Shown here piece after piece: positions 1-5,988 of a DNA stretch of 16,707 nt; the stretch's first letter is position 1; every line of letters starts with the position of its first letter. The notes under the pieces were generated by a model. The model worked only from the letters and a program-made list of their open reading frames with translations. It was not told the origin of the DNA and made no database searches. Origin of the DNA: Polaromonas sp. GTDB lineage: Bacteria > Pseudomonadota > Gammaproteobacteria > Burkholderiales > Burkholderiaceae_C. Location of the stretch: positions 691 through 17,397 of the forward strand of contig JAHFQQ010000031.1 of NCBI GenBank assembly GCA_023259235.1, read 5' to 3'. A program made the position numbers and the translations under genes.

Positions 1-246
1 GTGGCCGACGGTGACGTGCTCGCCAATGTTCAGCGGCATCCCGTGGTCGGCGTGCAGCACGCAATTGTCCTGGATATTTGAACCCCGGCCCACGTAAATG
101 GGTTCCGTGTCGCCCCGCACCACCACGCCAAACCAGACGCTGCTATCCTCAGCAAGCGTCACATGGCCTATCACCTGAGCGCTGTCGGCCACCCAGGCCG
201 ACTCATGGATTGCAGGCGACAAATCGTCCAGTTGATAAATAGCCAT
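1..246 (-). CDS. Gamma-carbonic-anhydrase-family (left-handed beta-helix) protein, partial
   Basis: The first 82 codons read leftward from an ATG at 246 and run off the window edge, so the C-terminus is missing. The translation starts MAIYQLDDLSPAIHESAWVA and shows the hexapeptide-repeat pattern of gamma-class carbonic anhydrases (YrdA/PaaY/CaiE type): SSVWFGVVVRGD near residues 37-48, then SNIQDNCVLHADHGMPLNIG and VTVGH at the truncated end. In the family such proteins are cytosolic trimers with a metal bound by histidines between subunits. HADHG and VGH carry histidines in the expected places. Whether it hydrates CO2 or is only a structural homologue cannot be decided from this fragment. 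It is divergent from the DUF455 gene, with about 125 bp between them. The family call is firm; the enzymatic role is not. Confidence 0.88.
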   Translation of the reverse strand, partial: MAIYQLDDLSPAIHESAWVADSAQVIGHVTLAEDSSVWFGVVVRGDTEPIYVGRGSNIQDNCVLHADHGMPLNIGEHVTVGH

Positions 247-371
247 AAAAGTCCTCAATTCAATCGTCTTGGGTCATACATGAAACTGACCCCGATTGTA
301 AAGAGCCGCCTGTCGTCGACAATTCAGCCATAACTGCCACACCCCCACCTGCAGAACTGCGCCGGCTTTCA

Positions 372-1151
372 TTGCAGGCGTTCCTGGCGCCAGATCCACA
401 GCAGAAAGTGCATCTAACCCATGCGTTATGGGCGCAATCAGCTACTATTTCTATAGCGGCCGAGCTTGCTTTCCAGGCGCCGCATAATCTGCCCGGCTGC
501 CCTGCCCGCCCAGAACTGCGCTCGCACCTCAATTTGCCCAAGCGCTCCCCCTTCACCCGGGAAGGCCTGGCCGCGCTGCTCCACGCACTGACCCACATTG
601 AATTCAATGCCATCAATCTGGCACTCGATGCCATCTGGCACTTTGGCCAAATGCCACGCGACTACTACCTGGACTGGCTGAGAGTCGCAGTTGAAGAAGC
701 GCGGCACTTCGGCCTGCTGCGCGTCCACCTGCAGTCCATGGGCCATGATTATGGCGACTTCCCGGCCCACACCGGCCTGTGGGACATGGCTCGAAAGACC
801 GGAGGCGATGTGCTGGCCCGCATGGCCCTCGTGCCACGCACGCTGGAGGCCAGGGGACTGGACGCTACCCCTCCGATGCAGTCCAGACTGCGCAAGGTCG
901 GCACACCTGACGCCCTTCGCGCGGTGGAAATTCTGGACATCATCCTGCGCGACGAAATCGGCCATGTGGCCATCGGAAACCGCTGGTATCGCGCGCTGTG
1001 CAAGCAGCGCGGGCTGGACCCGCTCTCTACCTATGCCACGCTGGCCAGACAATATGGCGCACCGCGCCTGAAAGGCCCATTGAATCTAGCCGCACGCCGC
1101 TCCGCGGGGTTTGACGATGCGGAACTGACTCTGCTGAACTCGCAGGCTTGA
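372..1151 (+). CDS. DUF455 family ferritin-like protein (start uncertain)
   Basis: This reads as a DUF455 protein, a ferritin-like helical-bundle family of unknown function. Visible signatures are LLHALTHIEFNAINLALDA, YLDWLRVAVEEARHFGLL and ILRDEIGHVAIGNRWY. Their E, E-x2-H and D-E-x2-H residues fit a di-iron carboxylate site; iron binding is inferred from the family, not shown. The coordinates use the TTG at 372, the first standard start codon. However, the upstream in-frame residues ELRRLSLQAF (from 354) look like the normal family N-terminus, so the real start probably lies further upstream. The only sensible place is an ATA at 330 (ITATPPPAELRRL). The frame stays open back to 249 without any ATG, GTG or TTG. 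No convincing ribosome-binding site is seen for any candidate. A degenerate GCTA-N9-TAGC repeat core sits inside the gene at 441-457. Confidence 0.8.
   Translation: MQAFLAPDPQQKVHLTHALWAQSATISIAAELAFQAPHNLPGCPARPELRSHLNLPKRSPFTREGLAALLHALTHIEFNAINLALDAIWHFGQMPRDYYLDWLRVAVEEARHFGLLRVHLQSMGHDYGDFPAHTGLWDMARKTGGDVLARMALVPRTLEARGLDATPPMQSRLRKVGTPDALRAVEILDIILRDEIGHVAIGNRWYRALCKQRGLDPLSTYATLARQYGAPRLKGPLNLAARRSAGFDDAELTLLNSQA
441..480 (+). repeat. Possible third copy of the GCTA-N9-TAGC repeat inside the DUF455 gene
   Basis: GCTACTATTTCTATAGC (441-457) matches the core of the copy at 4576-4592 at 14 of 17 positions. The downstream half is degenerate and lacks the GGCTA end. It may be chance or a decayed copy. 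It lies in codons for the variable N-terminal part of the DUF455 protein. Confidence 0.35.
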
Positions 1152-1303
1152 TCTGGGGCCCGGCAGTGGCGCAACAATCCGGATGGCGCTAGACTACGCC
1201 AGTACGGCATGATTAGCCTTATGGGCACGCCGCCGGCTACCCAAGTCTGGGTTTATGCGACGGGCGACAGCAGGCTCCCCAAGCCGTCATCCAAAAAATT
1301 CCT

Positions 1304-1311
1304 GAAAGGAG
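1304..1311 (+). promoter_or_regulatory. Ribosome-binding site that decides the CFAS-like start
   Basis: GAAAGGAG ends 7 nt before the ATG at 1319. Another ATG at 1315 in a different frame is only 3 nt away, too close for good initiation, and opens a frame with no recognisable product. The spacing favours 1319. The rest of the 167-nt gap behind the DUF455 gene shows only a weak ACCCA/TGGGT dyad near 1240-1253 and no convincing promoter. Confidence 0.75.
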
Positions 1312-1318
1312 TTTATGC

Positions 1319-2593
1319 ATGGCCCGGCACCTGGTTTCCGGCGTAACTTCACAGATGCCGCGCCTGCCCGCGGACATTGCCCTGCAACTGCCGCAAGGTG
1401 CGCGTCTGGGTGCCGCCAACGCGCCGGTAAAACTCCTGTTTTCCCGGTGGTCAAGCATTGCCCGCCTGAAGGCTGGCCAGATCGGTGCCCTAGCCGAGGA
1501 TTACGTCGAGGGCAAACTGCAAATAGAGGGGGCCATGCGCGACGTCATGCGTGCGGTCACCAGGCTTTTGCCCGGCAACCCGGTCCAAAGCGATACGGGC
1601 TGGTGGTCGAACATGCTGCATATGGCCAAATCCATGGCGGCGCATACGCCAGCCAGGGATGCCACGCATGTGCAGTTTCACTACGACGTTTCAGATGCTT
1701 TTTATGCATTGTGGCTGGATCCGCGTCGTGTCTATTCATGCGCCTATTACCAATATCCATCCATGACGCTCGCACAAGCGCAGGAGGCCAAGCTCGACCT
1801 CATCTGCCGCAAGCTGATGCTGCAGCCGGGTGAGCGTTTTCTGGATATCGGGGCCGGCTGGGGCGCGCTGCTGCTATGGGCCGCTGAGCACTATGGGGTG
1901 GATGCCACGGGCATCACGCTGTCAAAAAACCAGCACGCGCACGTGCAACAGCTCATCGCGGAAAAGGGTCTGACCCAGCGCGTGCGGATGGAACTGCGCG
2001 ACTATCGCGACTTGTCCGAGGAAACGCCTTTCGACAAAATTTCTTCGGTAGGCATGTTCGAACATGTCGGACAAGCGCACATGAGCAACTATTTCGGGAA
2101 AATCCTGCGACTGCTGACTCCCGGCGGGCTGGTCATGAACCATGGCATCACGGCCGGCGGAATGGATAACCGGCAACTCGGCGCGGGCATGGGCGACTTC
2201 ATCGAGAAATACATTTTCCCCGGCGGCGAACTGCTCCACGTCAGCGCCGTGCTGGAACACATGGCCCGGGCCGGGCTGGAAATGGTGGACGCCGAGAACC
2301 TGCGTCCGCACTATGCACGCACACTCTGGCACTGGTCCGACGCACTCGAAGCACGGCTCGACGAAGCGCGCCAGGTGCTGGCCGCCGACGGCGGCCCCGA
2401 GCGCGCCGAGAAAACCCTGCGCGCCTATCGTTTGTATCTGGCCGGCAGCGCCATGAGTTTTGAGCAAGGCTGGATTGCGCTGCACCAGTTGCTGGCAATG
2501 CGGCCCGCGGGCGCTGCGTGCAACGCACCGGCCGCTCAACTTGCGAGCGCCCAGTCGGGTTACCCGTTCCGCCGGGACTACATGTACCGTTGA
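1319..2593 (+). CDS. Cyclopropane-fatty-acyl-phospholipid synthase family SAM methyltransferase
   Basis: This 424-residue protein belongs to the CFAS/mycolic-acid cyclopropane synthase family, which transfers a methylene group from S-adenosylmethionine to unsaturated acyl chains of membrane phospholipids. Seen in order: an N-terminal domain (about 1-115), the family motif HYDVSDAFYALWLD (121-134), YSCAYY (139-144), SAM-binding motif I FLDIGAGWG (174-182), then GITLSKNQ, SVGMFEHVG and the C-terminal YRLYLAGSAMSFEQGWIALHQLL. The length is slightly above the about 380 residues of E. coli Cfa. The start at 1319 is supported by a strong ribosome-binding site. It is convergent with xerD. Members of this family also include methyltransferases that add methyl groups rather than cyclopropane rings, so the exact product is open, but membrane-lipid modification is the best call. 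Confidence 0.92.
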   Translation: MARHLVSGVTSQMPRLPADIALQLPQGARLGAANAPVKLLFSRWSSIARLKAGQIGALAEDYVEGKLQIEGAMRDVMRAVTRLLPGNPVQSDTGWWSNMLHMAKSMAAHTPARDATHVQFHYDVSDAFYALWLDPRRVYSCAYYQYPSMTLAQAQEAKLDLICRKLMLQPGERFLDIGAGWGALLLWAAEHYGVDATGITLSKNQHAHVQQLIAEKGLTQRVRMELRDYRDLSEETPFDKISSVGMFEHVGQAHMSNYFGKILRLLTPGGLVMNHGITAGGMDNRQLGAGMGDFIEKYIFPGGELLHVSAVLEHMARAGLEMVDAENLRPHYARTLWHWSDALEARLDEARQVLAADGGPERAEKTLRAYRLYLAGSAMSFEQGWIALHQLLAMRPAGAACNAPAAQLASAQSGYPFRRDYMYR

Positions 2594-2597
2594 CGCG

Positions 2598-2619
2598 CGC
2601 CGTCCCGTCCGGGATGGCG
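2598..2619. terminator. Bidirectional hairpin between the CFAS-like gene and xerD
   Basis: CGCCGTCCCG (2598-2607) pairs with CGGGATGGCG (2610-2619) with one G-T wobble, giving about a 9-bp GC-rich stem with a 4-nt loop. It fills almost the whole 27-nt gap between the two convergent stop codons. No T-tract follows on either strand, so it is a weak intrinsic terminator or a 3'-end stabiliser for both messages. Confidence 0.6.
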
Positions 2620-2620
2620 T

Positions 2621-3523
2621 TCAACCCCGCGGATGGTGCCGCGCATGCAGCGCCTTCAGGCGTTCCCGCGCGACATGGGTATAAATCGTGGTGGTGGAAA
2701 TATCGGCATGGCCGAGCAGCATCTGGACCGCGCGCAGGTCGGCGCCATGATTGAGTAAATGCGTGGCAAACGCATGGCGCAAGGTATGCGGCGACAACGG
2801 CGACGCAATGTCGGCCAGGCGCGCGTACTTCTTGACCAGCATCCAGAACATCACCCGGCTCATGCCGTGGCCGTGGCTGGTGACAAACAGGTCGTCGGTC
2901 TGCTGGTCGCCCAGAATGACCTGCCGCGCCTCGGCCAGATAACGCACCATCCATTCACGCGCCACCTGCCCGAAAGGCACCAGCCGCTCCTTGCTGCCCT
3001 TGCCCAGGACGCGCAGCACCCCCTCGTTCAGGCCCACGTGGAAGGTCTTGAGCTTGACCAGTTCACTGACACGCAGTCCGCTGGCGTACATCAGCTCCAG
3101 CATGGCACGGTCACGCTGGCCGAGCACGCCGTCTGCGGACGGAGCCGCCAGCAGCGCCTCGACCTGCGCCTCGCTCATCAGCTTGGGCACCCGCAACGCC
3201 TGTTTGGCCGATTGAAGTTTGAGCGTCGGATCCGTTGCAACCAGGCCCTCGCGCAGGGCCCAGCGAAAGTACCGCTTGAAGACGGTCAGACGCCGATTTG
3301 CCGACGTGGCCTTGGTGATGGCATGCTTTACGGAGAAATAAGCGTTGAGATCGCTCTCAAGCGTCTCATCGAGCATGCGTCCGCCCTGACCGTCGGAACC
3401 CAGCCAGGTCGCGTAAATCGACAGGTCACGCCGATAGGCCTCCAGCGTATTCCTGCTCAGCCCGTCTTCCAGCCACAAGGCGTCAATAAACGCATCTATG
3501 CTGGATTGGCTCTGTGCTTGCAT
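2621..3523 (-). CDS. xerD: Site-specific tyrosine recombinase XerD
   Basis: XerD acts with XerC at dif to resolve chromosome dimers at the septum under FtsK control. The 300-residue protein has the usual length. The N-terminal SAM-like DNA-binding domain (about 1-110) contains FIDALWLEDGLSRNTLEAYRRDL, typical of XerD rather than XerC. The catalytic domain keeps all tyrosine-recombinase residues: R151 (ASGLRVSEL), K175 (GKGSKER), H246 and R249 (SPHTLRHAFATHLL), H272 (LLGHADISTT) and the nucleophile Y281 (IYTH). The ATG at 3523 is chosen because homology starts there. The frame stays open further upstream, but that part runs antisense to the AEC transporter gene and resembles nothing. The gene is divergent from the AEC permease gene, with about 100 bp between the start codons. 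Confidence 0.95.
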   Translation of the reverse strand: MQAQSQSSIDAFIDALWLEDGLSRNTLEAYRRDLSIYATWLGSDGQGGRMLDETLESDLNAYFSVKHAITKATSANRRLTVFKRYFRWALREGLVATDPTLKLQSAKQALRVPKLMSEAQVEALLAAPSADGVLGQRDRAMLELMYASGLRVSELVKLKTFHVGLNEGVLRVLGKGSKERLVPFGQVAREWMVRYLAEARQVILGDQQTDDLFVTSHGHGMSRVMFWMLVKKYARLADIASPLSPHTLRHAFATHLLNHGADLRAVQMLLGHADISTTTIYTHVARERLKALHARHHPRG

Positions 3524-3613
3524 GGTGTTGACGATAACAAAAATCCCTGCGGCCCTGGTCATATCCGACCAATCGGCACCTGACACACCCGGGCGCCGCC
3601 GAAAGTTTGCGGT

Positions 3614-3628
3614 TATTCTCTGCGCGTG
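3614..3628 (+). promoter_or_regulatory. Possible -10 element giving a leaderless AEC transcript
   Basis: TATTCT (3614-3619) ends 6 nt before the GTG start at 3626, the normal distance from a -10 box to a transcription start. No Shine-Dalgarno sequence precedes the GTG and no good -35 is seen. Weak, sequence-only support. Confidence 0.25.
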
Positions 3629-4531
3629 TTCTACGCGCAGCTTCTCTTCCCCGATTTTTCCCTTATCGTTTGCGGCTATCTCATCTGCCGCTACACCGCA
3701 CTCAACCGAACCGTGTGGGCTCAGGTGGAAAGCCTGGTTTATTACTTCCTGTTTCCGGTGCTTTTGTTCCAGTCGATTGTCAAGAGTCCACTGGATCTGG
3801 CGGCCGCTTCCAGCTTCGTCGGCGCGGGCCTGGCGGTTGGGGCTACCGGCATAGCGCTGGCTTACAGCCTGCCGTACCTGCCCTGGCTGGGCCGGCACAT
3901 CGACCCACGCGAGCATGCCGCAAGCGCGCAAGTCGCCTTTCGCTTCAACTCCTTCATCGGTCTGGCCCTCGCCGAGCGAATGGCGGGCAGCCAGGGCGTG
4001 CTGCTGATTGCCATACTGATCGGCCTTTGCGTGCCACTCTTCAACGCAGCGGCGGTGTGGCCCATGGCCAGACATGCGCAGCGCGGTCTTCTGCGAGAGC
4101 TGGTGCGCAACCCGTTCATCCTGGCCACGGCCAGCGGTCTGACGGCCAACCTGCTGGGCTTCACCCTGCCGTCCTGGCTCGAACCCACGGTCACGCGCAT
4201 TGGAGGGACATCCCTGGCACTGGGTTTGATGGCGGCCGGTGCCGGCATGCAGTTCGGCCATCTATCCCAGGCCAAAAGCCTGGCCGCGGCGGTGCTGGCA
4301 ATACGCCATCTGTTCCTGCCCATCGCAGCCATGGTCCTGGCCAAAGTGTTCGGCCTGTCGGCTGAGCAGACAGCCATACTGCTGGTGTTTTCAGCACTGC
4401 CCACCTCCTCCAGCGCCTACGTACTGGCGGCGCGCATGGGTTACAACGGCGGCTATGTCGCGGGCCTGGTGACCCTGTCCACAATGCTCGGGGTCGTCAG
4501 CCTGCCGTTTGGGCTGGGCGTGCTGCGGTAG
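3626..4531 (+). CDS. AEC-family (auxin efflux carrier-like) permease
   Basis: This 301-residue integral membrane protein fits the AEC family, whose bacterial members are proposed transporters of malonate, malate and related carboxylates. About ten hydrophobic segments are visible, in two halves separated near residues 150-160 by a hydrophilic loop (ARHAQRGLLRELVRNP). Family-like segments include VESLVYYFLFPVLLFQSIV, AFRFNSFIGLALAERMAG, RNPFILATASGLTANLLG and LLVFSALPTSSSAYVLAARMGYNG. That last segment, with its small-residue PTSSSAYVLA, is characteristic. The start is a GTG at 3626, without a Shine-Dalgarno sequence, close to xerD on the other strand. The substrate cannot be named. It is followed by a 386-bp gene-free region, so it is probably not cotranscribed with the TRAP genes. 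Confidence 0.88.
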   Translation: MFYAQLLFPDFSLIVCGYLICRYTALNRTVWAQVESLVYYFLFPVLLFQSIVKSPLDLAAASSFVGAGLAVGATGIALAYSLPYLPWLGRHIDPREHAASAQVAFRFNSFIGLALAERMAGSQGVLLIAILIGLCVPLFNAAAVWPMARHAQRGLLRELVRNPFILATASGLTANLLGFTLPSWLEPTVTRIGGTSLALGLMAAGAGMQFGHLSQAKSLAAAVLAIRHLFLPIAAMVLAKVFGLSAEQTAILLVFSALPTSSSAYVLAARMGYNGGYVAGLVTLSTMLGVVSLPFGLGVLR

Positions 4532-4575
4532 CGCAGCGGCGCCTTGCAGGAAAAGAGCTCCGCCATTTTTAGAAT

Positions 4576-4630
4576 GCTATTAATTTTATAGCTGTTCATG
4601 GCCGCCATGATTCGGCTACAGACCAATTTC
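4576..4630 (+). repeat. GCTA-N9-TAGC short interspersed repeat, intergenic copy
   Basis: The 17-nt core GCTATTAATTTTATAGC (4576-4592) is followed after 21 nt by GGCTACAG (4614-4621) and an AATTT end. Inside is the dyad CATGGC-C-GCCATG (4597-4609). The copy inside mutL has the same order and the same 21-nt spacing. I recall similar repeats as abundant in Comamonadaceae genomes. It could form the 3' end of the AEC transcript. Confidence 0.65.
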
Positions 4631-4639
4631 ATTAACAAT

Positions 4640-4917
4640 TATTGAAGATTGCTGAAAATCAACGGGATTCACCGAGAACAAGCCCATGGGGCATGGGCTC
4701 CCCGGTCATCTTATTCGCGTGATCCGCGCAGGCCCCGGAAAACGACATTGATCCCCGCAGCTGTCCGGCCATGGCACCCCACTTGCGGGAAAACCCTCTG
4801 CCTGGGGTGGCACCATGGGCACGCAAGGTCTGTCGCGGCTTGGTACCATCCGTCTGGTCAAGAAAATTCAACCAGGCTAACTTCGGGTTCGAAGTATTCC
4901 AGTAACAGGAGAACACA
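4640..4917 (+). promoter_or_regulatory. Structured gene-free leader upstream of the TAXI-TRAP operon
   Basis: No recognisable gene lies here. The region holds a perfect hairpin AGCCCATG-GGG-CATGGGCT (4681-4699) and a nested dyad: CCATGG plus CACCCCA (4769-4781) facing TGGGGTG, three unpaired bases and CCATGG (4803-4818). Between them CCCCGCAGCTGT (about 4753-4764) resembles the CCCCGCAACTGT box of cobalamin riboswitches, but the other conserved boxes are not evident. The arrangement suggests a structured 5' UTR or several operator sites for the TAXI operon. AGGAG at 4907-4911 is the ribosome-binding site, 6 nt before the GTG at 4918. Confidence 0.45.
4681..4699. repeat. Perfect 8-bp inverted repeat, 3-nt loop
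   Basis: AGCCCATG (4681-4688), GGG, CATGGGCT (4692-4699). There is no T-tract after it, so it reads as an operator or leader hairpin rather than an intrinsic terminator. It contains CCATGG, which recurs in the two outer arms of the dyad at 4769-4818. Confidence 0.6.
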
Positions 4918-5877
4918 GTGAAATTCAGATTTTTTCATGGATTGCTGGCCCTTGCCAGCGCAATCGTGATGACTGCTTCACCCGCTCAGGCGCAGCAGCA
5001 GTACATCAACGTTTTGACCGGCGGCACCAGCGGCGTGTATTACCCGCTGGGCGTGGCGCTGTCACAGATTTACGCCAAGGCGATGCCTGACGTGAAAACT
5101 TCGGTGCAGGCGACCAAGGCTTCGGCCGAAAACCTGAACTTGCTGCAGGCCGGACGCGGAGAAATCGCGTTTACGCTGGGTGATTCGCTGTCGGATGCAT
5201 GGCGCGGCAATGCCGACGCCGGTTTCAAGACGCCGCTCAAGAAACTGCGCGGCGTGGCCGGGATTTACCCGAACTATATCCAGATCGTGGCGGCGGCCGA
5301 TTCCGGCATCAAGACGCTGGCCGACCTGAAAGGCAAGCGCATCGCGGTCGGCGCGCCGAAATCCGGCACCGAACTGAACGCGCGCGCGATTTTCAAGGCC
5401 GCCGGTCTGAGCTACGCCGATTTCGCCAAGGTCGAATACCTGCCGTTCGGCGAATCCGTGGAACTGATGAAAAACCGCCAGCTCGATGCCACCCTGCAGT
5501 CGGCCGGCCTCGGTGTATCGTCGTTGCGCGACCTCGCCACCGCGCTCAAGATCGTGGTGGTGCCGATTCCGGCGGCGGTGGTGGCGAAGGTCGGCGACCC
5601 GGCCTATCAGTCCGGCATCGTGCCGGCCAATACCTATGACGGCCAGACCAGCGATGTCGCGACCGCATTCGTGCAAAACTTCCTGGTCACGCATGAAGGG
5701 GTGCCGGCCGACACCGTCTACAAGATGACCAGGAGCATGTTTGAAAACCTCGATCACCTGGTGGCGGCGCATGCCGCAGCCAAGTCGATCAGCACAAAAA
5801 CGGCACTCATCGGCATGCCGCTGCCGCTGCACCCGGGCGCCGAGAAGTACTACCGCGAAATCGACCTGATCAAGTAA
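4918..5877 (+). CDS. TAXI-family TRAP transporter solute-binding protein
   Basis: This is the periplasmic receptor of a TAXI-type TRAP importer, driven by an ion gradient rather than ATP. The 319-residue product begins with a Sec signal peptide (basic MKFRF, hydrophobic core, likely cleavage AQA|QQQ after residue 25). The mature start YINVLTGGTSGVYYPLGVALSQIY is the TAXI hallmark. It continues with ENLNLLQAGRGEIAFTLGDSLSDAW, LRGVAGIYPNYIQIVA, LKGKRIAVGAPKSGTELNARAI and LDATLQSAGLGVSSLRDL. The GTG start at 4918 is backed by AGGAG 6 nt upstream. Characterised TAXI proteins bind glutamate or dicarboxylates such as alpha-ketoglutarate, but the ligand here is unknown. It is first gene of an operon with the permease and DUF1850 genes, and a hairpin cluster follows its stop codon. 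Confidence 0.94.
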   Translation: MKFRFFHGLLALASAIVMTASPAQAQQQYINVLTGGTSGVYYPLGVALSQIYAKAMPDVKTSVQATKASAENLNLLQAGRGEIAFTLGDSLSDAWRGNADAGFKTPLKKLRGVAGIYPNYIQIVAAADSGIKTLADLKGKRIAVGAPKSGTELNARAIFKAAGLSYADFAKVEYLPFGESVELMKNRQLDATLQSAGLGVSSLRDLATALKIVVVPIPAAVVAKVGDPAYQSGIVPANTYDGQTSDVATAFVQNFLVTHEGVPADTVYKMTRSMFENLDHLVAAHAAAKSISTKTALIGMPLPLHPGAEKYYREIDLIK

Positions 5878-5881
5878 AGAC

Positions 5882-5895
5882 CCGCCGACGGGCGG
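5882..5895 (+). repeat. Intercistronic hairpin 1
   Basis: CCGCC-GACG-GGCGG begins 4 nt after the TAA of the binding-protein gene. It shares one base with hairpin 2 and is the weakest of the three. Confidence 0.5.
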
Positions 5896-5916
5896 CCGGA
5901 CCTGGTTCGGTCCGGC
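5895..5916 (+). repeat. Intercistronic hairpin 2
   Basis: GCCGGACC-TGGTTC-GGTCCGGC is a perfect 8-bp GC-rich stem with a 6-nt loop. No T-run follows. It probably protects the binding-protein message or attenuates downstream transcription. Confidence 0.65.
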
Positions 5917-5935
5917 GCCGCGCCCCATGGCCAGT

Positions 5936-5959
5936 GGGCAAGGCAGGGCTGCCTTGCCC
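5936..5959 (+). repeat. Intercistronic hairpin 3
   Basis: GGGCAAGGCA-GGGC-TGCCTTGCCC is a perfect 10-bp stem with a 4-nt loop, ending 29 nt before the permease ATG. AGGA at 5973-5976 lies between it and the start codon, 12 nt from the ATG. Confidence 0.7.
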
Positions 5960-5988
5960 CGATCACGCATTCAGGAACTCTCCCCACA

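Noticed and set aside
438..1052. 204-residue minus-strand frame opposite the DUF455 gene
   Set aside because: A codon-bias shadow; the plus strand carries recognisable ferritin-like motifs.
3524..4261. Long N-terminal extension of the xerD frame
   Set aside because: It is antisense to the AEC permease gene, has no family resemblance, and XerD homology begins at the ATG at 3523.
4753..4764. Cobalamin riboswitch
   Set aside because: Only one 12-nt box resembles the consensus; the GGTG stem and B12 box were not found. Kept only as part of the structured-leader finding.
4649..4921. Small open frames on both strands (about 90 and 85 residues) in the TAXI leader
   Set aside because: No ribosome-binding site, arginine-rich or odd composition, no known domain; the dyads suggest a non-coding leader.
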